Notes under the pieces: model-generated
Databases searched by the model: none
Seen by the model: the letters and a program-made list of their open reading frames with translations, nothing else
What the model was told of the DNA's origin: nothing
NCBI GenBank assembly: GCA_001515955.1
Contig: LOES01000042.1
Location: 1 to 31,783 of the forward strand
From: Clostridia bacterium BRH_c25
Lineage (GTDB): Bacteria > Bacillota_A > Clostridia > Lutisporales > Lutisporaceae
Direction: 5' to 3'
DNA length: 31,783 nt
Shown: piece by piece, positions 1-9,157 of the stretch
How the letters are laid out: each line of letters opens with the position of its first letter
How positions within the stretch are numbered: position 1 is the stretch's first letter
Program-made: the position numbers and the translations under genes

Positions 1-1689
1 CTGTGGCAGTGCAAACTTCTGGTTTGTCACCTCCAGAATAAGAGAGGGTATTATAGCAAGGGTGAGCGGCAACAGCAGCCTGAAGGTAGTGCCTGCTCCC
101 CGGACTGTAAATATCTCTATTTTCCCTCCCAGTTTTTCTATGTTGGTTTTTACAACATCCATTCCCACGCCTCTGCCTGAGATATCCGTAACTTTTTCTG
201 CCGTAGAAAACCCGGGTTTGAAAAGCAGCTGCAGAATTTCACGATCTCCCATTGCAGCCATGTCTGTTTTATTCGCAAATCCGTTTTCCATTGCTTTTCT
301 TTTGATACCCTCAATATTTATACCTTTACCATCGTCAATAATATCAATATTTACATAACCGCCCTCATGATAAGCCTTCAGCTTTACTGTTCCGGCCCTC
401 GGCTTGCCTAATTTTATCCTCTCTTCCGGGATTTCCAGCCCATGGTCAACAGCGTTTCTGACAAGGTGAGTCAGAGGATCATACAACGCCTCTATAATAG
501 ATTTGTCAAGCTCAACATCAGCACCTTCAATCTCAAGCACGATATCCTTGTCCAGTTTTTTTGACAATTCTCTTGCTATACGCGGAAACTTGCTGAACAC
601 TATGGCAACAGGCTGCATCCTTGTTTGCATTATTTTTTCCTGCAATCCGGTAGTAATATGGTCTACATTCTGAAGTATCGGCTCAATACCGGGAATCTCC
701 TTTCTGAAGTTCTCAGTAGTTCGCAGAAGCTGGTTCCTTGCCAGCACCAACTCACTTGCCATATTTAACAGACTGTTCAGGAGTGTTACATTTACTCTTA
801 TGCTATCCTCAGCTGTAATGCTCTGCCTCTTGTTTAAAGGCAAGCTTCCAGCCGGTTCCACCCGTTCTGTCACATTACTGATTGTCGCCGGATATTCAGA
901 AGCTTCTTCTAATTTCATATCCTCCGATGTGCTCTCGGACTCGACCGCTACTGACAGCTCCTGTATATCTTCTCCCGGCTCGCTCAATAAGGGCGGCAAT
1001 ATATCCAACTCCAGAACAGTTGTAAACAATATCTCAACCTGTACATCAGCTTCCTCAGCTTTAGCCGTGTCCCCCGGTTCATCAACCTCCACATGGCAGT
1101 CAATTACACAGCCTATAGACCTGATCTCTCTTATCAGCTCCAAAAGATTAACACTTTCATCAAGGAGCCTTCTCTTTACTCTGTATAATCTGCAGCCCCG
1201 TTCCAGTTCACTTGTGATTTTCTGTTTTTGCGCATCGCTATTCCCAAGACTATTGCAGTTAAAGCTTTCAATAGTACCGCTGGATGCAGCCAGGGTTATT
1301 GCCCCCTCGGCCTTATCCACTCCCAGGATTGCAGCCAGCTCGGCCATAAGCCCGGAAATTTCAATATTTTCACTGTTTCCTATATCATCAATCATAGTCT
1401 TCAGACAATCATTGGCTGAAAGGATTATGTCAATCAGCTTATCTGTAATGTTTAGGCCTCCAGCCCGGACCTCTCCAAAAATATTCTCCAGGGAATGGGA
1501 CAGCTCCACTATATTCTTGAAGTTGAAAAAGCTTGATGTACCCTTTATGCTGTGTACAGCCCGGAAGATGTTATTAATACTGTCTTCTTTAATACTGTTG
1601 AGATCCATTTGTACAAGCTCGGTTTCTACTGTTTCCAAATGTACTTTTGCTTCCTCAATAAAGCCTTGAATAAATTCATCATCCTGCAT
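1..1689 (-). CDS. cheA: Chemotaxis histidine kinase CheA (partial, C-terminus off window)
   Basis: The minus strand is open from an ATG at 1687-1689 to the window edge, giving about 563 residues and no stop. CheA autophosphorylates on His and passes phosphate to CheY/CheB. An N-terminal HPt domain carries the AVHSIKGTSSFF motif with the phospho-acceptor His. A variable linker and the dimerisation helices follow (MASELVLARNQLL). The HATPase shows its N box (HLVRNAVDHGLEIPEER), a G1 box (DIIDDGKGI) and a G2 box (GRGVGMDVVK). The last visible residues, PSLILEVTNQKFALPQ, begin the CheW-like P5 domain. A GAGGTG ribosome site precedes the start. It lies 63 bases downstream of the hydrogenase-like chemoreceptor on the same strand, so the two probably signal together. 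Family assignment is very secure; which receptor feeds it is inferred from position. Confidence 0.96.
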   Translation of the reverse strand, partial: MQDDEFIQGFIEEAKVHLETVETELVQMDLNSIKEDSINNIFRAVHSIKGTSSFFNFKNIVELSHSLENIFGEVRAGGLNITDKLIDIILSANDCLKTMIDDIGNSENIEISGLMAELAAILGVDKAEGAITLAASSGTIESFNCNSLGNSDAQKQKITSELERGCRLYRVKRRLLDESVNLLELIREIRSIGCVIDCHVEVDEPGDTAKAEEADVQVEILFTTVLELDILPPLLSEPGEDIQELSVAVESESTSEDMKLEEASEYPATISNVTERVEPAGSLPLNKRQSITAEDSIRVNVTLLNSLLNMASELVLARNQLLRTTENFRKEIPGIEPILQNVDHITTGLQEKIMQTRMQPVAIVFSKFPRIARELSKKLDKDIVLEIEGADVELDKSIIEALYDPLTHLVRNAVDHGLEIPEERIKLGKPRAGTVKLKAYHEGGYVNIDIIDDGKGINIEGIKRKAMENGFANKTDMAAMGDREILQLLFKPGFSTAEKVTDISGRGVGMDVVKTNIEKLGGKIEIFTVRGAGTTFRLLLPLTLAIIPSLILEVTNQKFALPQ

Positions 1690-1752
1690 CGTACTATCAC
1701 CTCATTTTAAAATTGAAACTTTTTACTGAAAATCAGGCACTCCGGTGCAATT

Positions 1753-3936
1753 TTATATTGCGGACAGCTTTGATGCAGTATCTGCCAGGTCCTTAATACC
1801 TACAGAGGCTTCAGATACGGTTTCTGCGGCATTGTTTGAGCTTGTAGCTATATCACTGGTTTTTTCGGTAATCATGTTTACTTTTTCTGCCGCTGCTACT
1901 ACTGCGTTTGAAATATTTCCGGATACGGAGGATTGCTCTGCTACAGCTGCTGCAATTGTATTGGTTATACTTGTCATTTCATCAATGACCTGCATTATCG
2001 TTCCCATTGCATTTACTGCATCCGACATATTCTTTTGCATTACTTCAATTTGCTGACCTATTTCATCTGTTGATTCTGCAGTCTGCTTTGCAAGCTCCTT
2101 TACTTCCCCTGCAACCACTGCAAATCCCTTGCCGGCTTCCCCGGCACCCGCAGCCTCTATAGCCGCATTCAATGCCAGCATGTTTGTCTGATCTGCTATA
2201 TCATTAATAACCTTAACAATCTTTCCTATCTGCTTTGATGACATATTAAGAGTCTCAATTATTCTGTTTGTATCCTTGGCCTTTGTTTCCGCATCTGCAG
2301 TTATATTCTTGGAACGGCCGCAGTTCTGGCTTATTTCATTCAAGGAAATATTAATCTCCTTCATTGCATGCACCACACTGTTTACAGAAGCCGAAACATC
2401 TCTGGCAAAGGTCGATACATTATTTGTATTGTGCGCTATGCCTTCAACCAGTGAGTTTATTTGCTCTATCCCTGCAGAGGTTCTCCCGGAAATTGAAGCA
2501 AGCTTCTTGATTATTTCATCTGTATCCTGTGCTCTTCTAAGCCTTTCATCGCTTAGCTTCCTGACTTCCTCCAGCATATTGTTTACTTCTTCATTTTTGG
2601 CTAACAGTTCATTGTTGTTGACCTCCAGAGCATTTCTCTCCAGGCTGATTTCATGCCTGTTATAATCCATGCAGTTGGGTATGTCATTAATATTGTTAAA
2701 AATAGCCTTGACCATATCCTTGCACGAATTGTACCCGCAAGCAGAACAGTTCAGTTCCCTTTCCCTCTTTGTATGCTTGTGCAGCTTTACGAAAATTTCG
2801 TCGTACTGCTGCTCACTTGGCTCCTTAAGCTCCTCCATCTTTATTCCGGTATTATAATTTCTTACATAATCATCCAGCTTCAGCGTATTATCAAAGTGCT
2901 TATAGAGCCAATCTATTTTTTTCGTCACCAGCTTGTTGCCTTTATCGGCAAGCTTCTGTGCTTTTAGTGCATTAAACTTTATATCTATATCATCAATTGC
3001 TGCTTCTTTGGTGGTGCCGGTACCGATATTGCAGCCTTTTGAGCAGTTCAGTATATCTACCAGCAGCGGAACTGCCTTATGGTTTTTTACCCTGTTACTG
3101 TACTCGTCAAGATAGCTGTATACATGCTCATGTCCTTCGATCTGCCTGACCCATGCACCCTTGACCTTGACCTCCACATTCTCCTTTAATCCCCCCGGCC
3201 TGCTGAATAAGCAGCCCAGGCTGCAGCCTATATCTTCAAAATCCTGCCTGTCATAATGTGAAAGACCTATATTGTTTTCCTCCAGGTATTCCTTAAGTTT
3301 TTTAAAGGTTACATTGTACTGTATGTGATTGTGTGTATTTGCATCGTTAATTTCATTGGTCTTACCTATACATGGGGACAGGAATGCAATTTCACTATTA
3401 ACATTTGCATGCTTCTTCAGATAAATCGCCGTACACATCATAGGACTGTGAACAGGCGCAAGACTCCTTATAAGCTCCGGCTTGTACTTTTCAATATAGT
3501 TTACAACTACAGGACAAGGCTGTGCTATTACTGAAGATAATTTCATCTCTTTTATAGCTTTCAAATATGCCCAGGTGGTTATATCCGCACCGAAGGATAC
3601 ATCATATATAACGTTGATACCCTTGGATTTTAAGAATCCGAACAAATTTTGATAGTCGGCAAAATTAACTCTCACAGAGGGTGCTGCAATAACCGAAATT
3701 TTTCTTCCTTTTTCAAGATTCTCAAAGAAACGTTCAGTATCATCCTTATAGTCCCTGGCTTCATGATCACAAACTTCTATACACTTTCCACACAGTATGC
3801 ATTTTTCATCATTTATTCTTACTTTGTTTTCCCCGTTGAAATTGTACGAAATGTTTGCATCAAGGGTTGGGCAGTTTCTTATGCATTTGTTGCACCCTAC
3901 ACAGTTCTCTTCCTTTACAAAAATAACCTTTTCCAT
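1753..3936 (-). CDS. Soluble chemoreceptor with ferredoxin and [FeFe]-hydrogenase-like sensor domain
   Basis: 727 residues with no membrane segment. Two [4Fe-4S] ferredoxin motifs lie at the N-terminus (Cys 12/15/18/22, then [11 protein letters not shown]). An iron-hydrogenase large-subunit domain follows to about residue 330. All four H-cluster Cys appear present: one in AQPCPVVV, one in FLSPCIGK, two in LNCSKGC. The proton-shuttle Cys of catalytic enzymes (TSCCP) is Pro here, which argues for a sensor rather than a fast hydrogenase. A further Fe-S motif (CSACGYNSC...C) lies near residue 400. The C-terminal half is an MCP signalling domain with the hairpin tip [18 protein letters not shown]. 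It is known that sensory [FeFe]-hydrogenase homologues exist fused to signalling modules. Sensing of H2 or redox state through CheA is inferred. GGGGG ribosome site 8 bases before the ATG. Confidence 0.9.
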   Translation of the reverse strand: MEKVIFVKEENCVGCNKCIRNCPTLDANISYNFNGENKVRINDEKCILCGKCIEVCDHEARDYKDDTERFFENLEKGRKISVIAAPSVRVNFADYQNLFGFLKSKGINVIYDVSFGADITTWAYLKAIKEMKLSSVIAQPCPVVVNYIEKYKPELIRSLAPVHSPMMCTAIYLKKHANVNSEIAFLSPCIGKTNEINDANTHNHIQYNVTFKKLKEYLEENNIGLSHYDRQDFEDIGCSLGCLFSRPGGLKENVEVKVKGAWVRQIEGHEHVYSYLDEYSNRVKNHKAVPLLVDILNCSKGCNIGTGTTKEAAIDDIDIKFNALKAQKLADKGNKLVTKKIDWLYKHFDNTLKLDDYVRNYNTGIKMEELKEPSEQQYDEIFVKLHKHTKRERELNCSACGYNSCKDMVKAIFNNINDIPNCMDYNRHEISLERNALEVNNNELLAKNEEVNNMLEEVRKLSDERLRRAQDTDEIIKKLASISGRTSAGIEQINSLVEGIAHNTNNVSTFARDVSASVNSVVHAMKEINISLNEISQNCGRSKNITADAETKAKDTNRIIETLNMSSKQIGKIVKVINDIADQTNMLALNAAIEAAGAGEAGKGFAVVAGEVKELAKQTAESTDEIGQQIEVMQKNMSDAVNAMGTIMQVIDEMTSITNTIAAAVAEQSSVSGNISNAVVAAAEKVNMITEKTSDIATSSNNAAETVSEASVGIKDLADTASKLSAI

Positions 3937-3989
3937 TTGTCTAACCCCCTATTTGATATTATTAGCTGTAAAAACGCCTTCCCGCAGCG

Positions 3990-5573
3990 CTATATTCTAT
4001 ACTGCCTTGCCAAAGCATCCAGCTTTCGTGCAATATCAGAAAGGTTTTCTGCAGAGCTGCCGGTTTTTATAGAAGAAGCTTGGATTTCGCTGGACGTAAT
4101 ACTTATCTCCTGCATGCTGTTGGATATTTCACATGTACCATTGGATATTTCATTAGTAACCCTGGTTATTTCCCGTATTCTTTCAAACACTTTTTCCATG
4201 TTGCCGGTGATTTCAACTGAGCTAATAGAAAATTCCCTTGAGGAATCAGCCAGGTCCTTTACACCCAAGGACGCTTCACTCAGGTTTCTCGTCACACTTT
4301 GTGTGTTAAAGGCTATTTCCCCGATATCCCTGGTAATGTAATCCGCCTTATCAGCAGCTTTCTGTACTGCACTTGATATTTCTCCGGTTATTGCCGTCTG
4401 TTCAGTAACTGCCGCTGCAATAGTATTGGTAATGGCAGTGATCTCTTTTGTCACATCGTTTATAGTTGTAACCGCTTTTACTGCACCTGACATATTGGTT
4501 TGCATCGTCTCAATCTGCTCACTTATTTCTTCTGTAGCTTCGGCAGTTTGCTTTGCCAGCTCTTTTACTTCATTTGCTACAACAGCAAACCCTTTACCCG
4601 CTTCCCCTGCTCCTGCAGCTTCTATAGCCGCATTCAAAGCCAGCATATTGGTCTGATCTGCAATATCATTTATTACATTTACTATCTTTCCAATCTGCTT
4701 TGAGGAATTATTTAATCGTTCTATTATATTATTGGTATCTTTTGCGTTCTCTTCTGCATCTGAAGTTATATGAATGGACCTTGCACAATTTTTGCTGATC
4801 TCGTTCAATGAAAGATTGATTTCCTTTACTGCTGCTGCAACACTGCTTATAGAATTGGATACTTCCTTCGTTGAACTGGAAACGTTGTTTATACTTTCAG
4901 AAATCTGTGCTGCTATTCCGTTTACCTGATTGACCGCCGTAGAGGTCTGCTCCGAAGCGGATGCCAGATTTGCCGCAGTTTGCGACATTCCGGTCACTTT
5001 ATCTGTAACAACCTCCACTTTGCTGCTTGTGTCCGTAAGTGCTGATGCTGTCTCCTCCAGGTTTGAAGCGATTTCCTCCAGTGTGGAATTGATGGTATCT
5101 GATTTGATATTTGTCGCTGCAAGTGTTTCTGTTATTGCGCCGGTGATATTCGACAGGCCGGAAGATGCCTCATTCAATTGAGCAGTAGTAAAACATATGT
5201 TTTTCATGGCGAATTGGATATCATCGGCAAACATGTTGAAATACCTTTTCATCTCACCTATTTCGCCTTTGGATACATCTTCCATCCTGCTCGTCAGGTC
5301 ATGCTCCTTAACAACCTTCTCAAGAACATCTATGAATGAGACAGAAGGCTTGACATATCTTAAAAAGTTCCTGGTACTGGCAAACAGTACTATTATCAAA
5401 GCTATACAGGTATTGGAAATGAGATAGTATAACAGTTTCTCCCTGTCGATACCTATTAGTCTCCCTGTAATAAAAGAAATGAGTACCGCAAGAGGCAGGA
5501 CAACCAGCAGTGTCTTTCCCAAATATCCATATAACGATATGGAATTTGATTTACCATTGTTCTTGAACAACAT
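3990..5573 (-). CDS. Methyl-accepting chemotaxis protein, membrane-anchored, no extracytoplasmic sensor domain
   Basis: 527 residues. Two predicted membrane helices lie at about 18-40 and 48-66, joined by only about 10 residues, so there is no room for an external ligand-binding domain. A HAMP-like segment follows (about 68-120). A long coiled-coil signalling domain ends near residue 520, with the conserved tip [26 protein letters not shown] and repeated T/S/E-rich methylation-type helices. The tip is nearly identical to that of the downstream hydrogenase-like receptor, so the two probably share arrays. Such short receptors may sense membrane state, or relay from a partner; that is inference. 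GGGGGAG ribosome site 6 bases before the ATG. First gene of the visible minus-strand chemosensory block. Confidence 0.93.
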   Translation of the reverse strand: MLFKNNGKSNSISLYGYLGKTLLVVLPLAVLISFITGRLIGIDREKLLYYLISNTCIALIIVLFASTRNFLRYVKPSVSFIDVLEKVVKEHDLTSRMEDVSKGEIGEMKRYFNMFADDIQFAMKNICFTTAQLNEASSGLSNITGAITETLAATNIKSDTINSTLEEIASNLEETASALTDTSSKVEVVTDKVTGMSQTAANLASASEQTSTAVNQVNGIAAQISESINNVSSSTKEVSNSISSVAAAVKEINLSLNEISKNCARSIHITSDAEENAKDTNNIIERLNNSSKQIGKIVNVINDIADQTNMLALNAAIEAAGAGEAGKGFAVVANEVKELAKQTAEATEEISEQIETMQTNMSGAVKAVTTINDVTKEITAITNTIAAAVTEQTAITGEISSAVQKAADKADYITRDIGEIAFNTQSVTRNLSEASLGVKDLADSSREFSISSVEITGNMEKVFERIREITRVTNEISNGTCEISNSMQEISITSSEIQASSIKTGSSAENLSDIARKLDALARQYRI

Positions 5574-5625
5574 ATATCTCCCCCTTTATTGAAAAACGGT
5601 ATCTAAGGATAGTTGCTTGTGAACT

Positions 5626-5661
5626 ATATCGGTTACAAAAAAGTGCTATATAAATATTTTA
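5626..5661 (-). promoter_or_regulatory. Candidate motility-sigma (SigD-like) promoter for the chemosensory block
   Basis: On the minus strand the intergenic region 5574-5817 contains ACCGATAT (rc of 5626-5633), close to the GCCGATAT -10 element of SigD/FliA promoters. No good TAAA -35 element sits 15 bases upstream; the sequence there is AT-rich only. The rest of the gap is AT-rich with no gene seen. Weak support. Confidence 0.25.
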
Positions 5662-5823
5662 TATGAATATTCCAACTTCTTCAAGCAAATACGACATTTT
5701 ATCCTTTATTTTGACTTTTTTCTAATAATTACATAAATTACCCTGCCATACTTGTGCAATGATTTGTGAAGCACTCCCATTTTTGATATAATTATATCGC
5801 CCGGAAAGCAGGGAGGTATGACT

Positions 5824-6744
5824 ATGATCTGGTACACTATATTGTCATTGCTGTTAATATTAATCACAGCTTGCGGCTTCTACTTTTCAGGTATTGTAAT
5901 CCATCCTCGTACAAAAAGCCGTGAGACTACACTCCAAATAGAATGTGAAAAGGGTAATATGAGCCCAGAGGCCTTTGAGAAGCTTCCCAAGGAAGAGGTC
6001 TGTATAAACTCGCAGTACGGTTATGAGCTTCACGGATACTACTTCCCCAATGGCAATTCAAAAAAAACCGTGATAATCTGCCATGGCATAACCTATACAA
6101 TATTCGGCTCGGTTAAATACATGGATATGTTCATGAAACGAGGCTTCAATGTGCTGATCTACGACCACAGGAACCATGGAGACAGCGGTGGCAGCAATAC
6201 CACCTTCGGATATTATGAAAAATATGACTTAAAGTCCTGTACAGACTGGATATTTGAGAAATGCGGCGGTGATTGCACCGTAGGACTCCATGGTGAATCC
6301 ATGGGTGCTGCAATTGCCCTGCAGAATATCGCTATTGACCCCAGAGTATCCTTCTGTATAGCGGACTGCCCATTCTCTGACCTTGAAACGCTTTTAAAAT
6401 ACAGATTCAAGGTGAAATACAGGCTGCCCTCCATCCCTGCAATACAGATTACCGGCTTATTTGCGAGGCTGCGTACAGGAATGCGGTTCAAGGACATATC
6501 GCCAATAAGGGATATATCCAAGGTGGAGACTCCTGTATTCCTGATCCATGGCAGGGAGGATATGTACATCCCTACCCAGATGAGCATTGACATGTACAAC
6601 AGTAATAAAAAAGCTTTGAGAAAGCTGTATCTTGCCCCCGGTGCAAGACATGCAGAATCAGTAGCTGTGGATAGGGAGGGATATGACAGGCAGGTCGGGG
6701 AATTCCTGAATGAAAAGGTTATTTTTCCCATGCATCATCCATGA
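5824..6744 (+). CDS. Alpha/beta hydrolase, N-terminally membrane-anchored
   Basis: A serine hydrolase of the alpha/beta fold, about 306 residues. A hydrophobic N-terminal helix (IWYTILSLLLILITA) should anchor it in the membrane. The nucleophile elbow is G-E-S-M-G. The oxyanion region HGITYT, the acid Asp in HGREDMYIP and the His in APGARHAES complete a plausible catalytic triad. The family includes esterases and peptidase-like BAAT/YqkD-type hydrolases; the substrate cannot be told. Two in-frame ATGs exist at 5818 and 5824. The GGGAGG site (5811-5816) is 1 base from the first and 7 from the second, so 5824 is chosen. The 3' end overlaps the convergent DUF3006 gene by 26 bases. Confidence 0.88.
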   Translation: MIWYTILSLLLILITACGFYFSGIVIHPRTKSRETTLQIECEKGNMSPEAFEKLPKEEVCINSQYGYELHGYYFPNGNSKKTVIICHGITYTIFGSVKYMDMFMKRGFNVLIYDHRNHGDSGGSNTTFGYYEKYDLKSCTDWIFEKCGGDCTVGLHGESMGAAIALQNIAIDPRVSFCIADCPFSDLETLLKYRFKVKYRLPSIPAIQITGLFARLRTGMRFKDISPIRDISKVETPVFLIHGREDMYIPTQMSIDMYNSNKKALRKLYLAPGARHAESVAVDREGYDRQVGEFLNEKVIFPMHHP

Positions 6745-6922
6745 GCTTTTTTGTTTCCGATTTCATCTTATCAGTTTCAACATCATCAAGCATGATAATA
6801 ACATCCAACACGTCTCCTTCGTGAGCTTCCCTGGGAAGAAACACCTTGGGAAGCTTCAGAACCTTATCATAATACTCTATAACCGCATAGTCTCCTTCAA
6901 ATCTATCAACAATACACTGCAT
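6719..6922 (-). CDS. DUF3006 family small protein
   Basis: 67 residues beginning MQCIVDRFEGDYAVIEYYD, matching the short beta-rich DUF3006 family in pattern (VDRFEG at the start, LPREAHEGDVL in the middle). Function unknown. It starts 11 bases after the ComEC-like lipoprotein gene, behind a perfect AGGAGG site, so the two are almost certainly co-transcribed. DUF3006 genes are commonly found beside secreted ComEC-type MBL proteins. Its last codons overlap the convergent alpha/beta hydrolase gene. Confidence 0.85.
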   Translation of the reverse strand: MQCIVDRFEGDYAVIEYYDKVLKLPKVFLPREAHEGDVLDVIIMLDDVETDKMKSETKKLMDDAWEK

Positions 6923-6933
6923 TATTTTGCCTC

Positions 6934-8019
6934 CTATTTACTTGACCTCCTAAAACCGTCAGCCTGCGCCTCTTGTTCAGTCTTGAACAGCTTCTCCGAA
7001 ATGGTTCTGTCATAGTATGCTCCTCCCGGAAGATGATATATCTTTTCTCCCTTGCTGTTTATGTTTCCCTTGATAAGTCCGTTTCCTGCAGAGTTTGTAT
7101 AAAGCTTGAGCGCATTTGAATTTTCTGAGCCGTAAGTATAGCTGCCGGGATTTACATTGAACTTTATGCTTTTTCCGTCACTTTCCACAACAATTGTCCC
7201 TTGCTCATCCGTCCTGTATACAGCAATACCCTTGCTCTCCAACAACTCCATTGTCTCCTTGTGGGGATGTCCATAGTCATTTCCTTTGCCTGCCATTACC
7301 ACTGCATATTCCGGCTTTACCTGCTCCAGATACTCCGGAGTCGTAGAACTGGAGCTTCCGTGGTGCCCCAGCTTCAGTACATCGGCTTTGAGCCTGCTGC
7401 CCATGGGACTTTTCAGAATATCCTTCTCGCTTTCCTCCTCAGCATCTCCCTGAAAAAGAAAGCTAACCTCTCCATATGTCAATTTCAGCACCGCACTGTG
7501 ATTATTGAGATTGTCATAGTCTGAGCTTACCGGACCTATGAACTCGGCTGTCATCCCCGACAGAGCCATGCTCACTCCCTGGGCAGCCGTTGCAACCTTT
7601 ATGCCCCTGTCGCTGACCGCCTTTAAGACATCCCTGAAGCTGTCTGTGGTATGCACTGCCTTGGGTAAATAAACCTTTTCCGTATTGAAGCTCTTAATAA
7701 CAGCATCCAAGCCGCCTATGTGGTCCTCATGGGGGTGTGTGCCTATGACCGCTTTAAGCTCCCCGACTCCTTGCTTTTTGATATAATTTACTACCATTTC
7801 ACTGTCGTTATTGTTTCCCGCATCAATAACTATATTCTCTCCCTTTGGTCCCTGTATAAGTATAGCGTCGGCCTGTCCCACATCAATGAAATGCACCTTC
7901 AGAGACTGTCCGCCGGCCGCATTCACAACAACCCCCGCAGCTTGCGGAGTGCTGCATGAAATAATGCCCAGACACAATACCAGAATGAGCAGTAGTACCA
8001 ATATCCTATATTTCTTCAT
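6934..8019 (-). CDS. ComEC/Rec2-like metallo-beta-lactamase-fold lipoprotein
   Basis: 361 residues. The N-terminus is a lipoprotein signal with lipobox-like GIISC, so it should be anchored on the outer face of the membrane. An MBL-fold hydrolase domain (about 40-270) carries the metal motif THPHEDHIGG, a VDAGNN-type loop earlier in the fold, FQGDAEEE and LKLGHHGSS, as in the MBL part of ComEC. The C-terminal about 35 residues (YHLPGGAYYDRTI...TEQEAQADGFR) resemble the Ada-type metal-binding module but lack its Cys residues. A nuclease or phosphodiesterase role in DNA or nucleotide processing is plausible; there are no ComEC membrane channels. Paired with the downstream DUF3006 gene. Confidence 0.88.
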   Translation of the reverse strand: MKKYRILVLLLILVLCLGIISCSTPQAAGVVVNAAGGQSLKVHFIDVGQADAILIQGPKGENIVIDAGNNNDSEMVVNYIKKQGVGELKAVIGTHPHEDHIGGLDAVIKSFNTEKVYLPKAVHTTDSFRDVLKAVSDRGIKVATAAQGVSMALSGMTAEFIGPVSSDYDNLNNHSAVLKLTYGEVSFLFQGDAEEESEKDILKSPMGSRLKADVLKLGHHGSSSSTTPEYLEQVKPEYAVVMAGKGNDYGHPHKETMELLESKGIAVYRTDEQGTIVVESDGKSIKFNVNPGSYTYGSENSNALKLYTNSAGNGLIKGNINSKGEKIYHLPGGAYYDRTISEKLFKTEQEAQADGFRRSSK

Positions 8020-8178
8020 TTACTGTGAACCTTCTTCCTGCAATATTTTCTACTTATATGGTATTTACGCTGCTGTAAAAAAATACTAAATCCCCATCAA
8101 TATATAGAGAGCATACATTTCATATTTCAACACAACTCGACATTTTCCTCTATTAAGAGTAGTTCTGATAGTAAACTC

Positions 8179-8233
8179 GTTCAGCCATAGTTGAACATCG
8201 AGGATTCAGATGGGGACTCTATCCCACCTGAAT
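8179..8233. repeat. Two adjacent hairpins in the gap before the toxin-antitoxin pair
   Basis: The 8020-8398 gap holds no gene that I can support. It contains GTTCA(8179-8183)/TGAAC(8192-8196), followed by ATTCAGATGGG(8204-8214)/CCCACCTGAAT(8223-8233), an 11-pair stem with one G-T pair and an 8-base loop. No T-run follows on either strand, so it is not an obvious terminator. Could be a structured RNA or a mobile-element end. Confidence 0.45.
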
Positions 8234-8328
8234 TTGAATAAAGAAACCCATCATCTTTGAACAGAAATTGTATAAATTCTTTCTTGAATAAACATATATG
8301 AATATGGTCAAGAATATATTATTAGTAG

Positions 8329-8377
8329 AATGTACACAACGTACATATTGTACATTTATCTAACTAAATGATATAAT
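8329..8377 (+). promoter_or_regulatory. Promoter with palindromic operator for the toxin-antitoxin operon
   Basis: A perfect inverted repeat, AATGTACA (8329-8336) and TGTACATT (8349-8356), is centred on a third GTAC (8341-8344). It overlaps a -35 TTGTAC (8348-8353), which is 18 bases from a perfect -10 TATAAT (8372-8377). This is the usual layout for toxin-antitoxin autorepression; the antitoxin is the inferred ligand. Confidence 0.7.
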
Positions 8378-8398
8378 GGAGGTGAAGGAGGAGTGCTC

Positions 8399-8815
8399 AT
8401 GCAGGAATTACTTAATGCAACAGAGGTACGTGCCAATTTCAGTGAGTTTATAGATACTGTAGTCCGTGAAAAGCCCAGAGCTGTTAAACGAAATCGTGAT
8501 GTTGTAATTACATTTTCCCTACAACATACAAGTGAAATATTGTCCCATTATATTCTTACATTTGACTACGAACAAGATGAGGATGGAAAATATGTCGGAT
8601 CAATCAATCAAATAGATGATATTGTTGCCGAGGGAGACTCTCTTGAAGAATTAAAAAATGAATTAGCAAGACAGTTAGTGGAATATGCGAAGGATTACTA
8701 TAGTAATTTTGCGCGCTACTATAATGCCCCAAACCGCCATGCCCACTTCTATTACATTCTTCGTGTTCTATTGGAAGATGATATTGAGAATGTGTCAGAT
8801 ATGCTTCATGCCTAG
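8399..8815 (+). CDS. Antitoxin with Phd/YefM-like N-terminus and HicB-like body
   Basis: About 138 residues. The first 45 (ATEVRANFSEFIDTVV...KRNRDVVITFS) look like the DNA-binding part of Phd/YefM antitoxins. The rest (YEQDEDGKYVGSINQIDDIVAEGDSLEEL) looks like the partial RNase H fold of HicB antitoxins. It should neutralise the downstream HicA-like toxin and repress their shared promoter. A GTG at 8393 lies inside the ribosome site AAGGAGG (8385-8391); the ATG at 8399 is 7 bases beyond and is preferred. The stop overlaps the next gene by 8 bases. The family mix is unusual; confidence in an antitoxin role is moderate to high. Confidence 0.75.
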   Translation: MQELLNATEVRANFSEFIDTVVREKPRAVKRNRDVVITFSLQHTSEILSHYILTFDYEQDEDGKYVGSINQIDDIVAEGDSLEELKNELARQLVEYAKDYYSNFARYYNAPNRHAHFYYILRVLLEDDIENVSDMLHA

Positions 8816-9029
8816 CTGGCGAGATCTGGAAAGCTTCTTGAAACGGGATGGCTGGACGCTTATTAGGGAAACCGGCAGAGATAAGATATATGAAAAGGCA
8901 CTGCCAGATGGTGATATACTTAGAAGCGCAGTATCAAAGAGTTCTGCTGAAATCGGCAAGGGTTTGTTTGCTAGAATCCTAAAACAACAATTGAAATGTG
9001 ATAAGGAATACTTTAATAAGCTTAAGTAA
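8808..9029 (+). CDS. HicA-like mRNA interferase toxin, active-site His absent
   Basis: 73 residues from an ATG at 8808 that overlaps the antitoxin stop. The pattern SWRDLESFLKRDGWTLIRE..., then a short beta strand, then IGKGLFARILKQ fits the double-stranded-RNA-binding-like fold of HicA. Classical HicA has GSHH near the first strands, where His is catalytic; here the equivalent is GRDK. The usual second His (vP.H) is Ser-Lys-Ser. It may therefore be a weak or inactive toxin, or a divergent subfamily with other catalytic residues. An upstream in-frame ATG at 8685 lies deep inside the antitoxin and is not favoured. A strong terminator follows 17 bases later. Confidence 0.7.
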   Translation: MPSWRDLESFLKRDGWTLIRETGRDKIYEKALPDGDILRSAVSKSSAEIGKGLFARILKQQLKCDKEYFNKLK

Positions 9030-9045
9030 TGATAATAGTGAAGTA

Positions 9046-9086
9046 AAGCATCTCTGAGAATTTGATTCTCAGAGATGCTTATTTTG
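9046..9086 (+). terminator. Rho-independent terminator after the toxin-antitoxin pair
   Basis: A perfect 15-pair stem (9046-9060 with 9066-9080, AAGCATCTCTGAGAA arm), a 5-base loop TTTGA, then ATTTTG. Confidence 0.85.
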
Positions 9087-9124
9087 TTACTGCTTCAGCA
9101 TAAGTGTAGATCCTATAACCCCCT

Positions 9125-9157
9125 GGCTCTTGTGCTTTCTTCGATAGCACAAGAGCC
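9125..9157. repeat. Orphan 12-bp perfect hairpin in a gene-free stretch
   Basis: GGCTCTTGTGCT (9125-9136) pairs exactly with AGCACAAGAGCC (9146-9157) across a 9-base loop; no T-run follows on either strand. The gap 9081-9323 has no convincing gene. It also holds one perfect DnaA-box-like TTATCCACA (9205-9213) with a one-mismatch copy abutting it (9213-9221). Confidence 0.5.

Noticed and set aside
800..1669. 289-codon plus-strand open frame
   Set aside because: It lies antisense to the well-supported CheA coding sequence and has Ser/Leu-rich composition typical of a shadow frame.
6213..6731. 172-codon minus-strand open frame under the alpha/beta hydrolase
   Set aside because: No ribosome site or recognisable motif; the plus strand carries a clear catalytic triad.
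8179..8233. Rho-independent terminator for the lipoprotein or toxin-antitoxin genes
   Set aside because: No T-run on either strand, and no gene ends close enough upstream on the plus strand.
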